Below, in pieces: positions 20,101-33,353 of a stretch of DNA of 42,723 nucleotides (its first letter is position 1; the number at the start of each line of letters is the position of its first letter). The notes under the pieces are model-generated. The model was not told the origin of the DNA and ran no database searches. It saw only the letters and a program-made list of their open reading frames with translations. The translations under genes were made by a program, and so were the position numbers. The stretch comes from Deltaproteobacteria bacterium (GTDB taxonomy: Bacteria; Myxococcota_A; Polyangia; Haliangiales; JADYYK01), in contig JADYYK010000127.1 of the NCBI GenBank assembly GCA_020853705.1, forward strand, positions 1 to 42,723, in the 5' to 3' direction.

Positions 20101-20341
20101 GGCCCACCGGGTCGGAGGTGTTGCGGCGCCAGCAGATCCCCGAGGCGCACTCTTCACCGCGATCGCACTCGGCCCAGAACGGCTTGCCGGGAGGCGCGTC
20201 GGGCGCGGCGTCGGGTGCGATGACCTCGGCGTCGATGGTGGGATCGACCCCGCTGTCCGGGTTACCGTTCTGCGTCTTGGACGCTTCGGCACAGCCGAGC
20301 ACGAGGACGGCAAGCGAGGCCAGGACGACGACACGCTTCAT
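17135..20341 (-). CDS. Large Cys-rich MopE-like surface lipoprotein
   Basis: The 1068-residue protein has a lipoprotein signal (LASLAVLVLGC, Cys17) and over a hundred Cys residues. MopE-type putative metal-binding motifs sit at about 201-230 (CDDTDMRIYDGAAEICDGVD) and 885-899 (CDGVNNDCAGGID). Between them are three tandem units of about 132 residues (309-708) plus a partial fourth. The C-terminal 170 residues look like a pre-peptidase or beta-sandwich domain. It is probably disulfide-bonded and displayed at the outer surface, but the ligand is unknown. GGGAG precedes the ATG, and a TAGTAT -10-like box lies about 38 bases upstream. Confidence 0.85.
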   Translation of the reverse strand: MKRVVVLASLAVLVLGCAEASKTQNGNPDSGVDPTIDAEVIAPDAAPDAPPGKPFWAECDRGEECASGICWRRNTSDPVGRCTQPCTRTCPDDFECKTVPYTPTIELDLCVPAEQTFCNPCSINRDCGDSSDLCIPLTAGRFCSIDCKDDPTLCPNGFTCQMLAAVGDVTNVWQCLPINGICCIDGDRDLHGRGGGCAGTDCDDTDMRIYDGAAEICDGVDNDCMGGVDVGQMSCKRGECSLGAFGYFERLTEPCTTGSCVPQNARDCGVYTCDGGGEVGDLCATSCDVEADTKCVPPAHCDASVCIMDLANGMACNENSDCISAHCQNGFCCGNGDCCQVASNCPTFGSFNPICEGPGTCQGTRGAALCANNECGTVNGVADDSACNATTEALTCGFYKSIYCSGAMAQTAPSCPSMCNSHADCDDNGFCDPITRTCREDLDDGQACGTEALRCKSNYCGNGFCCTGGDCCANENDCPASYRRAPSCDVPSACQGTRDIAQCVASRCTTSVAVPDDSACDMSIRASECGAWLPINCAGGGTQTSPVCPDSCTGSSQCDANAYCNPAGSCVPDEPNGGACRVDGDCQVGHCQNGFCCASGDCCATAANCTSYSTAAQCMTQATCQGTRVDGTCSAAFQCTTTTVQDDSACAGLLSSDCGPYPAFFCSAAMNQAMQPLCNSMCTSDSMCDVSAHCDLVAGSATLNRCVADQGPGGFCTVQNECGSGLTCVDGVCCTSSCGGTCRRCDVTGSVGTCTDVPANQDPDAECGAVDCSGYYLGWSVDSCRRRANVSASAARCAGTGSRCRTTAEECALSSTAGTTQITCNATCQDPRAGTCVGTTQGACNNVNPGTQTCGIGVCQVMPNICSGGAPLQCVPNSGAASPEVCDGVNNDCAGGIDDDPALADPKEPNNSCSAIWSLPEVGSDITLNAGFVNIYPSGDVDVFRIPMRETDNSCRGCNPFLGVSVDEDYRLYVTLSTPAGAGIYRFCLNNSCGLPASNRCVNVPAGSSNTLAYSFDGGCDPFGGSDSYNAYVWVDGTNASSFQCGGYGLSYTFDALICVGSPGWEDP
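18218..19417 (-). repeat. Three tandem ~132-residue Cys-rich protein repeats
   Basis: Each unit begins with (D)xxxGxAC, followed by CxNGFCCxxGDCC, then TCQGTR, DDSAC and a CDxxxxC segment. The starts are at about residues 309, 441 and 573. The units have diverged at the DNA level, so this is an old duplication. Confidence 0.8.
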
Positions 20342-20399
20342 ATGTGGGCTCCCTACAGCATGAAGAGCGAAAGCGCCTCATACTAGCGGAGATGACCGG

Positions 20400-23355
<2,956 letters not shown>

Positions 23356-23359
<4 letters not shown>

Positions 23360-24732
23360 GCACGCTGGTCTTCATCGCGCTGGCGCTGGTGCTCGCGGCG
23401 GGCGTGCTGCACGGCTGGATCGTGAGGCGCGGCTGGGTGCGCCTGGCGATGGCCAGCGCGACGCTGCGCGTGGTGCGCGGTGGGCAGGATGGGGATGGCG
23501 TGATCGCGCTGGCGGGGGCGCGGGCGCTGCTGCGGCAGCGGGTGCCGTCAGAGGCCGATGCCGGGCTGGTCGAGGCGCGCCTGGCCCGGCAGCGCTCGCC
23601 GCGCGGGGCCGGGCTGGCGGCGCACGGCCTCTTGCTGGCGGCGCGCGGGGATCGCGAGGGCGCCCGGGTGCTGCTGGCGAGCGTGGCGACGCTGGCGCCG
23701 GCGGTGTGTCCCGCGGCGGCGCTGCGGCTGTCGCGCGAGTGGCTGATCGGGGACGCGGCGGAGCGCGGCGACTGGGCCGCGCTGGCGGCGATGGCGACTT
23801 CGATGGCGACGTCGATGTCGAGTGAGGACGTCAGCGCGCGCGCGGCCCTGCTGCTGCTGCTGGGGCAGCGGCTGACCGGCGCGGAGGGCGCGCCCGATGA
23901 CGCCACGCTGGCGCGGGCGCAGCGGCGCGCCTATGGCCTCAGGCGCACCCCGGCGGCGCTGGTGGTGCTGCTGACGCGGGCGCGGCTGGTCGAGCCGGGC
24001 AGCGCACCGGCCAGCGTCAGCGGCGATCTGCCCGAGCCGGCGGCGGCGCCGGTGCCAGCCGATGACCTGGTCGGCGAGGCCACTCATCGCCATGTCACGC
24101 TGCTGGCGTGCAAGGGCGCTGCCCCACGGCTGGTCGGTGACGCCGTGCGCCGCGCCGGGCGGGCCTGGGATGTCGCGCGTGAGGACGGGCGCCTGGAGGC
24201 GACGCTGGAGTCGCGCGGCGCCCAGCTGGGGGCGCTGCCGGGGGCAGGCAGCAGCGCGGCGCGCACGCTGGTCGAGCAGATCGCGGCCGACATCGCCGAG
24301 ATCGCCGCCAGCGGCCTCGACATCGAGGTGCCCGGCGAGCTGGGGCCGACCGCGCGCCGCGGCCTGCACCTCCTGCGCGAGCGCACGCTGTCGGAGGTCG
24401 AGCAGGCGGCGCGCGCGCTGCACCGGCGGGCCGAGGCCAGGCGGCCGCTGGCGCCGCTCGACGAGTGGCGCGAGTGGCTGGCCCTGGAGCGCGCCTACCT
24501 GGGCGCCATGGCGCGCGTCGGCGGCGGCGCGGCAGGTGACGAGGTGCGTCGGGTGCTGTGGCCCGAGGTCGCCAGCGCAGGCTCGTCGCTGGCGTGCTGG
24601 CTGTGGAACGATCGGTCGTTGCGCGCCTTTGCGCAGGCTATCTTCGCCAGCCTGGCGCGTCAGGCGACCTTGGTTCACGACGAGCGGCTGGCCGCCATCC
24701 ACGCCAAGAACGCGGCGCTGAGCCCGATGTAG
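23356..24732 (+). CDS. N-terminally anchored protein of unknown function
   Basis: The start chosen is a TTG at 23356, which overlaps the previous stop as TTGA and gives 458 residues; no good ATG lies nearby. The first 22 residues form a hydrophobic helix (LVFIALALVLAAGVLHGWIV) followed by Arg-Arg. The rest is Ala/Leu/Arg-rich and largely helical, with repeat-like segments near 55-200 reminiscent of TPR-type solenoids. A Cys/Trp-containing motif (SLACWLWNDRSLRAFAQAIF) lies near the end. No family was recognised. Tight coupling to the Hsp70 and J-like genes suggests a membrane platform or client for that chaperone. Confidence 0.75.
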
Positions 24733-24738
24733 TACCCT
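24733..24738 (+). promoter_or_regulatory. TANNNT box for the lipoprotein gene
   Basis: TACCCT lies six bases before the GTG at 24745, right after the preceding stop. There is no Shine-Dalgarno sequence, so a leaderless transcript is likely. Confidence 0.5.
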
Positions 24739-24744
24739 CAAGAC

Positions 24745-25479
24745 GTGCGCTTCACCCTCGGCGCCTGTCTCGCGGTCGTGCTGGCGGTGTCCGCTGCGTG
24801 CACGGTCGAGGTCGACTATGGCGCCACGCGATTTCGCTGTCCCGACGGCACCTGCCCGAGCGGACAGGTCTGCATCGCCAACCTGTGCCAGCCGACCCTG
24901 AGCCCGCTCGATGCCGCCGTCGCCAGCGATGGCGCTGGCGCTGGCGACGGCGCGACCAGCGACGCCAGCCCGGCGGACGCCAGCCTCGACGCGGCGCTGC
25001 CCAACCTGCTGCCCAACCCGGGGATCGAGGGCAACATCAACCCCTGGACCGCCTTCGCGGGCAGCCCGCGCTTCACCACGACGTCGCCCCACAGCGGGGC
25101 CGGCGCGCTGGTCGGTTGCAAGGACGCCACCGGGATGCCCGACCTGTTCACCGTCTATGTGGATCCCATCGCGACCGCGCCGACCCTGATGGGCACGCGC
25201 TATCAGGGCAGCGTCTGGGTGCGCAAGTCGTTCGCCGCCGCCGAGGAGGCGCCGCCGACCCTGCAGCTGGTGCTGCGCGAGCGTGGCGGCACCCAGCCGC
25301 TGCGCGACCACCTGGGCCCGGCCGTCGGTCCCATCACCACCACCTGGGTCCAGCTCACCGTCGACGCCACCATCACGGACGCCGGACGCACCGGGCTCAA
25401 CTTCATCATCTGGCCCGGCGACGTCGCCGATGGCGTGTGCTTCGCGGTCGACGACGGCAACCTGTGGAGGCTCGAGTAG
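24745..25479 (+). CDS. Lipoprotein with carbohydrate-binding-like domain
   Basis: The 244-residue protein starts at a GTG with a signal peptide and lipobox (LAVVLAVSAAC). It then has a short Cys motif (CPDGTCPSGQVCIANLCQP), which is common in myxobacterial lipoproteins, an Ala/Asp linker and a beta-sandwich region from about residue 87. The pattern NLLPNPGIEGNINPWTAF, later WVQLTVDATI and a closing CFAVDDGNLWRLE, resembles CBM4/9-type carbohydrate-binding modules. A sugar-binding surface role is plausible but not shown. The gene is followed closely by the large kinase gene. Confidence 0.75.
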   Translation: MRFTLGACLAVVLAVSAACTVEVDYGATRFRCPDGTCPSGQVCIANLCQPTLSPLDAAVASDGAGAGDGATSDASPADASLDAALPNLLPNPGIEGNINPWTAFAGSPRFTTTSPHSGAGALVGCKDATGMPDLFTVYVDPIATAPTLMGTRYQGSVWVRKSFAAAEEAPPTLQLVLRERGGTQPLRDHLGPAVGPITTTWVQLTVDATITDAGRTGLNFIIWPGDVADGVCFAVDDGNLWRLE

Positions 25480-25491
25480 CCCGCGCGGTGG

Positions 25492-25497
25492 TACCCT
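25492..25497 (+). promoter_or_regulatory. TANNNT box for the kinase-AAA-TPR gene
   Basis: TACCCT lies six bases before the GTG at 25504, identical in sequence and spacing to the box at 24733-24738. Confidence 0.5.
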
Positions 25498-25503
25498 GCT
25501 GAG

Positions 25504-29322
<3,819 letters not shown>

Positions 29323-29344
29323 CCCTCCTCGCCTCCGCCCATTC

Positions 29345-29412
29345 CCTGTCGCCTGTCGCCTGTCGCCTGTCGCCTGTCGCCTGTCGCCTGTCGCCTGTCG
29401 CCTGTCGCCTGT
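29345..29412 (+). repeat. Nine perfect CCTGTCG heptamers (dispersed ACAGGCG family)
   Basis: Nine uninterrupted units run from 29345 to 29407, followed by CCTGT. Read on the - strand this is the GAAACAGGCGACAGG series seen near 131-176 and 6031-6078. On that strand it ends in GGGAATGGGCGGAGGCG, matching the G-rich and GGCGGA blocks of the other two sites. It fills most of the gap between two convergent genes. Confidence 0.95.
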
Positions 29413-29421
29413 TTCAGACTC

Positions 29422-29455
29422 GGAGTGAGGTCCTCGCTGCGCGAGTCCTCACTCC
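29422..29455. terminator. Long hairpin between convergent genes
   Basis: GGAGTGAGG (29422-29430) pairs perfectly with CCTCACTCC (29447-29455). Inside this stem, CTCGC-TGC-GCGAG (29433-29445) makes a second perfect stem. The whole forms one hairpin with a small asymmetric bulge. It lies after the kinase-AAA stop and covers the last codons of the patatin gene. There is no T tract, so a terminator role is inferred from position. Confidence 0.5.
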
Positions 29456-30630
29456 TCGATCTCGCGAGAGTCGAGCTCCGGCCCGCGCGCCAGCCACGCG
29501 CGCGCGGCGTCCTGCCCGGCCTGGTACATCTCCATCAGCGCGCGCGGCTCGAAGTACAGGTAGGAGCCGGCGTCGAACAGCGAGCCCGACTGCGGGCGGA
29601 TGGCGCGGAACAGGTCGACCTCGCGCAGGTGTGGATCGCCGGTCTCCCGCGCCAGGGCGTTGCGATCGAGCAAGAGCTTGCGGTCGATGTTGTAGGCGTT
29701 CTCCAGGAAGGCGTCGACCAGGCGCTCGACGGCGCCGCCGAAGGTGCGCGGCACCTCGCCGGCCGGGATGGCGGTGCCGCTGGTGGTGACCAGCACGGGC
29801 ACGATGCGCGTCGCGCCCAGCGCCACCGCCGGCGCCATCGGCGAGTTGACCAGCAGGCCGCCGTCCCACAGCGCGTGCTCGCCGACCTGGACCGGGTTGA
29901 ACAGCAGCGGGATCGACGCGCTGGCCAGGATCATGTCGAGCGACAGCTCGGGCTCGTAGCGGTAGTGGCGGGCGGACGCGCGCGGTGACTTCTCGGGCTT
30001 GTGGTTGACGATGCGGACCACGCCGCCGGTGCGGATGTCGACGGTGTTGATGGCCAGGCGCACACGCGGCGAGCGCAGGGTGTCGCCGCCGATGGCCCGG
30101 GCCAGGCGCTCGCGCACCTCGGAGGTGTCGAACAGGTACGACGTGGTGATGCCCTCGAGCAGGTGCGACAGCGTGTCGAAGCGCGCCGTCATGAAGAACT
30201 CGAGCCCCATCGCCAGCAGGCCGCTGGGCTTGTACCAGGCGTGCTTCTTCAGCATCGACAGCAGGATGCGCGCCTCGCGCCAGCGCGGTGACGGACCGCG
30301 CAGCGGCTCGCGCAGCAGCAGCCGGCCCAGCGCGCTCTCCAGCGACTTGAAGAAGCGCTCGTTGGCGATGACCGGCGGGCGCTCGGCGATGTCGAGCCAG
30401 AACTCGAGGATGTCGTCGGGCTGCAGGCCGGCCGCGATCAGCGCGCCGTTGAGCGCCCCCGCCGAGGTCCCGCTGATGACCAGCGGCGCGCGCCCGATCC
30501 CGCGCGGGTGATCGAGCAGCACCTTCCAGACCCCGACCTGGAACACGCCGCGAGCGCCACCGCCCGAGAGCACGAGGCCAATCGGATGGGCGGCGTCCTG
30601 AGCCAGGGACCCGGCGGTCGGCGAGGCCAT
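29449..30630 (-). CDS. Patatin-like phospholipase
   Basis: The 393-residue protein has the full patatin signature: oxyanion motif GGGARGVF near 24-31, nucleophile elbow GTSAG near 54-58 with Ser as nucleophile, and DGG near 255-257 supplying the catalytic Asp. It should act as a cytoplasmic or peripheral lipid acyl hydrolase. There is no signal peptide. The ATG is preceded by AAGGAGG, one of the clearest Shine-Dalgarno sites in the window, with a TATAAA box overlapping it. Its 3' end lies in the hairpin shared with the convergent kinase gene. Confidence 0.93.
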   Translation of the reverse strand: MASPTAGSLAQDAAHPIGLVLSGGGARGVFQVGVWKVLLDHPRGIGRAPLVISGTSAGALNGALIAAGLQPDDILEFWLDIAERPPVIANERFFKSLESALGRLLLREPLRGPSPRWREARILLSMLKKHAWYKPSGLLAMGLEFFMTARFDTLSHLLEGITTSYLFDTSEVRERLARAIGGDTLRSPRVRLAINTVDIRTGGVVRIVNHKPEKSPRASARHYRYEPELSLDMILASASIPLLFNPVQVGEHALWDGGLLVNSPMAPAVALGATRIVPVLVTTSGTAIPAGEVPRTFGGAVERLVDAFLENAYNIDRKLLLDRNALARETGDPHLREVDLFRAIRPQSGSLFDAGSYLYFEPRALMEMYQAGQDAARAWLARGPELDSREIEE

Positions 30631-30638
30631 CGACCTCC

Positions 30639-30644
30639 TTTATA
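30639..30644 (-). promoter_or_regulatory. -10-like TATAAA overlapping the patatin ribosome site
   Basis: On the - strand TATAAA is followed by GGAGGTCG and the ATG. The box and the Shine-Dalgarno sequence share bases, so both cannot act on one transcript from this box. An upstream promoter is also possible. Confidence 0.3.
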
Positions 30645-30771
30645 CAGGCTCTGGCGCGCAAGTGTCGAAGCCGACGCGCGCACGGCCTGACGGAGTGGTG
30701 AAGATCTGACGGTGGCCGCGCCTGATTGCGGCGACTTGGCGCTGTCACGCCGCATGCAATGGCCGAGGTCG

Positions 30772-31557
30772 ATGGGTCTTCCGCGATGGCTGCCGGCGCT
30801 GGCCGGGCTGGTGACGATGACGATGGCAGGGTGTGGTGGGGCCCAGGGGCCGTGGCGCACCCAGGGCGTGCGCACGGTGGAGACCTCGGCGTGCGCGCTG
30901 GAGGCGCCCGAGCTGCGGGCGCAGGTGACGGTGAGCCAGCGCGGCGAGGTCACGGCGCGCCTGCAGCGGCGCTGCGTGCGCCAGGTGCTCCGCCGGCGGG
31001 TCGAGACCGCCCAGCGTCGCGGGGGCGACCGGCGCGCGGCCGGCATCATCCTGGCGCTGAGCGGCACCGGCGCGCTGCTGGCGGGCGGCATCATGGAGCT
31101 CGGGGATCAGGTGCCCGACCTGCTGAGCGACAAGCCCCAGGACGACTCGTCGGGCGGCACCGTCGCGGCGGTGGGCGCGGGCGCGCTGGTCACCGGCCTG
31201 GTCATGCTGGCGACCAACGACACCAGCGCGCACGAGGTGCGCCGCGAGCTGCCGGCCCAGGCCGAGAGCGAGACCGTGTGGCTGCCGGTCGCGCTGTCGC
31301 CCGACCTGGTGCCGCCCTGGGGTGGCACCGTGAAGGGCGTGCGCATGGGCGCGGCGGTGCGCTACCAGCTCGACTGGTCCGAGGTGCCCAGCCTGGAGCC
31401 CAGCAGCGTGCAGCGGGTCTGGCGCCTGCAGCTCCCCGGCGGCATCGAGCTCGGCTGGGTGCCCAGCGAGGTCGAGGCCTTCCGGTTGCTGTCCGCGGCG
31501 ACCGCGGCCGCGACCGCCCCCGCGGGCGCCCCCAGCGCCGCCACCTATCAGCCCTGA
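30772..31557 (+). CDS. Putative lipoprotein with two hydrophobic segments
   Basis: The start chosen is the ATG at 30772, preceded by GAGG; a GTG at 30712 and an ATG at 30754 are in frame but poorer. The 261-residue product begins with a signal and lipobox (LAGLVTMTMAGC). Two hydrophobic stretches follow, about 90-108 (AGIILALSGTGALLAGGIM) and 128-147. The C-terminal part has VWLPVALSPDLVPPWGG and an end segment ELGWVPSEVEAFRLL. No family was recognised. An envelope location is likely. Confidence 0.65.
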   Translation: MGLPRWLPALAGLVTMTMAGCGGAQGPWRTQGVRTVETSACALEAPELRAQVTVSQRGEVTARLQRRCVRQVLRRRVETAQRRGGDRRAAGIILALSGTGALLAGGIMELGDQVPDLLSDKPQDDSSGGTVAAVGAGALVTGLVMLATNDTSAHEVRRELPAQAESETVWLPVALSPDLVPPWGGTVKGVRMGAAVRYQLDWSEVPSLEPSSVQRVWRLQLPGGIELGWVPSEVEAFRLLSAATAAATAPAGAPSAATYQP

Positions 31558-31609
31558 CGGCGGCGCGACTTCGCCTGTAAGATGTCCGCCCAACTCGAGG
31601 GAGGCGGAC

Positions 31610-32053
31610 ATGGCGGACGTGCAGCGGATTCCGGAGGGTCACGGCGGGGTGTCGCCCTATCTCAACCTGGTGCGCGCGGCCGACGCGGTCGAGTTCTACA
31701 AGGCAGCGTTCGGCGGCGAGGTGGTGCGGCGTGAGCTGTTCCCCGACGGCGCGGTGATGCACGCCGAGCTGCGCATCGGCACCTCGATCGTGATGGTGTC
31801 GGAGGCGCGGCGCGAGCCCGCCGCCGTGGGCGTGCTGCTCAACATGTACGTGCGCGACGTCGACGCAGTGTTCAGCAAGGCGGTGTCGCTGGGCGGCAGC
31901 GAGGTCATGCCGCTGACCGACATGCCGTGGGGCGATCGCATGGGTCGCATGAAAGATCCCTTCGGCGTGACCTGGTCGCTGGCCAGCCACGTCGAGGATG
32001 TCAGCTCCGACGAGATGCAGCGCCGCATGGCGGCGATGACGCCCCCGGCGTAG
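31610..32053 (+). CDS. VOC family (PhnB/glyoxalase-like) protein
   Basis: The 147-residue protein is a single vicinal-oxygen-chelate unit of the PhnB type: ISPYLNLV-like opening (VSPYLNLVRAADAVEFYKAA), FGGEVVRRE, HAELRIGTSIVMVSE, YVRDVDAVFSKAVSLGG and the closing WGDRMGRMKDPFGVTWSLA. Such proteins bind a metal between paired beta-alpha modules; the substrate cannot be told here. GGGAGG precedes the ATG, and a TAAGAT -10-like box lies 26 bases upstream, giving a normal leader. Confidence 0.92.
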   Translation: MADVQRIPEGHGGVSPYLNLVRAADAVEFYKAAFGGEVVRRELFPDGAVMHAELRIGTSIVMVSEARREPAAVGVLLNMYVRDVDAVFSKAVSLGGSEVMPLTDMPWGDRMGRMKDPFGVTWSLASHVEDVSSDEMQRRMAAMTPPA

Positions 32054-32066
32054 CCCGCTGCCCGCG

Positions 32067-32660
32067 CTACGGCGCGTGGATCCCCGTGATCTCCCACTCG
32101 GCCTCGCGGCCAGCCTGCACCACCGTCACCACATCTCCGACCTTGTTGCCCAGCAGCGCGGCCGCGATCGGCGACAGCCAGCTGATGCGGCCGGCGCGCG
32201 GGTCGGTCTCGTCGAGGCCGACGATGTGATAGACGCGCGGACCGGTGGGCGTGCTGACGCTGACCGCGTGGCCGAAGCGGACCACATCGGTGGGCTGGGA
32301 GCGCGGGTCGATGACCTCGGCCAGCTCGAGGCGCTGCGCCAGGGCGGCCTTGCGGCGGGCGGCGCGGGCGCGCGCGACGGGGTCGGCGGGCGCGGCGGGC
32401 GCGGCGGGGTCGGCGGGCGCGGCGGGTGCGGCGGGTGCGGCGAGTGCGGCGGGTGCGACGGGTGCGACGGGTGCGGAGGTCGCGGCGGCGACCGCGGCGT
32501 CGGCTGGCGCCACGTCGAGCGCGGCCAGCTCGGTCTGGTATGCAGCCATCCCGGCTGGCGTCACATAGTTGCGTGTCCCCGTGGGCAGCACCAGCGCGGC
32601 AGGCGCGACCTCCTCGGGCGCGCCGTCGCCATCGGACTCCCTGGTGAAGGCCTTGCTCAT
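32067..32660 (-). CDS. GreA/GreB-like elongation factor with replaced coiled-coil tip
   Basis: The 197-residue protein opens MSKAFTRESD, followed by NYVTPAGMAAYQTELAAL, the start of the Gre coiled coil. An Ala/Pro run fills about 51-93, replacing the coiled-coil tip (GDxSENAEY in GreA). The return helix (ARAARRKAALAQRLELAEVI) and the C-terminal FKBP-like domain are intact, with VRFGHAVSV, YHIVGLDETDP, ISWLSPIAAALLGNKVGD and a closing WEITGI. Gre factors insert the acidic tip into the RNA polymerase channel to promote transcript cleavage; this one lacks visible tip acids. It is translationally coupled to the 2H phosphoesterase gene by an ATGA overlap. Confidence 0.88.
   Translation of the reverse strand: MSKAFTRESDGDGAPEEVAPAALVLPTGTRNYVTPAGMAAYQTELAALDVAPADAAVAAATSAPVAPVAPAALAAPAAPAAPADPAAPAAPADPVARARAARRKAALAQRLELAEVIDPRSQPTDVVRFGHAVSVSTPTGPRVYHIVGLDETDPRAGRISWLSPIAAALLGNKVGDVVTVVQAGREAEWEITGIHAP
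32368..32480 (-). repeat. GCGGCGGGT-type microsatellite in the GreB-like gene
   Basis: On the + strand GCGGGC, GCGGGT and GCGACGGGT units alternate. On the - strand they are read as Ala-Pro-Ala-Ala-Pro. They encode the segment that stands where the Gre coiled-coil tip should be. Confidence 0.85.
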
Positions 32661-33313
32661 GCTGAACCCTGACCCGACAGCGCGACGCCGGCCACCGGCC
32701 GCAGCGGGGCGCCGTCGCGCGCGGCGTCGAACACCACCAGGTCGAGGCGCGCCGGGGCCACGCGCAGCGGCGGCAGATCACGCAGCGGCGCCAGCGCCGC
32801 CGCCACCGGCGCGGCGGGCCCGTCGTGGTCATAGATCGCGGCCGTCACATGGGGCTGATACGGAGCGAAGCGCACCTCGGGCGCCTCGGCGGTCAGCGCC
32901 GCGCGCAGCCGCGCCAGAGCGTCACCGACCGGCGTGACCTCCAGCATGGCGCAGGTCTGGAACGACGACGCGCCACCGACCTCGAGCGCCAGCGGCCCGG
33001 CCGCCGCGCGCGCCCGCCCGAGCTGCCGCGCCAGCCGCACCGTGGCCACGTCGTCGGGCCGCGTCGCCACCAGCGCGGGGAAGCCGGCCACGAACACCGT
33101 CACGTGCAGCTGGCGCACCGGGCGCACCCCCAGCGGGGCCACCGCCGCGGCCACGGCGTCGGCGCGCGCCCGCAGCTGGCCGCCCGCGACCTCGTCGTCC
33201 AGCAGCAGCGCCCACACCGCATAGCTGCCGCGGCCCTGGTGCCAGGCCTCGCGCACCCCGGGCGATGGCCCCAGCGTGCGGCCGGCGTCCAGGAAGCGCT
33301 GCCAGGTCGACAT
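32657..33313 (-). CDS. 2H phosphoesterase (LigT / 2'-5' RNA ligase-like)
   Basis: The 218-residue protein carries two HxT motifs, HVT at 70-72 (QLHVTVFVAGF) and HVT at 155-157 (YQPHVTAAIYD), the hallmark of the 2H superfamily, which acts on 2'-5' linkages or cyclic phosphates of RNA or nucleotides. The start chosen is the ATG at 33313, supported by a TATGTT box five bases upstream; an extension to 33433 adds no conserved sequence. Its stop overlaps the GreB-like start, so both are made together. The substrate is unknown. Confidence 0.88.
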   Translation of the reverse strand: MSTWQRFLDAGRTLGPSPGVREAWHQGRGSYAVWALLLDDEVAGGQLRARADAVAAAVAPLGVRPVRQLHVTVFVAGFPALVATRPDDVATVRLARQLGRARAAAGPLALEVGGASSFQTCAMLEVTPVGDALARLRAALTAEAPEVRFAPYQPHVTAAIYDHDGPAAPVAAALAPLRDLPPLRVAPARLDLVVFDAARDGAPLRPVAGVALSGQGSA

Positions 33314-33318
33314 GCGAA

Positions 33319-33324
33319 AACATA
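33319..33324 (-). promoter_or_regulatory. TANNNT box for the 2H phosphoesterase gene
   Basis: On the - strand TATGTT is followed by five bases and the ATG at 33313. It sits back to back with the TAGGAT box of the divergent gene. Confidence 0.4.
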
Positions 33325-33341
33325 CCGCGCCCGGGGTCCGG

Positions 33342-33347
33342 TAGGAT
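33342..33347 (+). promoter_or_regulatory. TANNNT box for the racemase-fold gene
   Basis: TAGGAT is followed by GGCCCC and the ATG at 33354, a six-base spacing with no Shine-Dalgarno sequence. Confidence 0.5.
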
Positions 33348-33353
33348 GGCCCC

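Noticed and set aside
29345..29412. Possible CRISPR-like array
   Set aside because: The units are seven bases, contiguous and without spacers, and no cas gene is nearby. It is a microsatellite.
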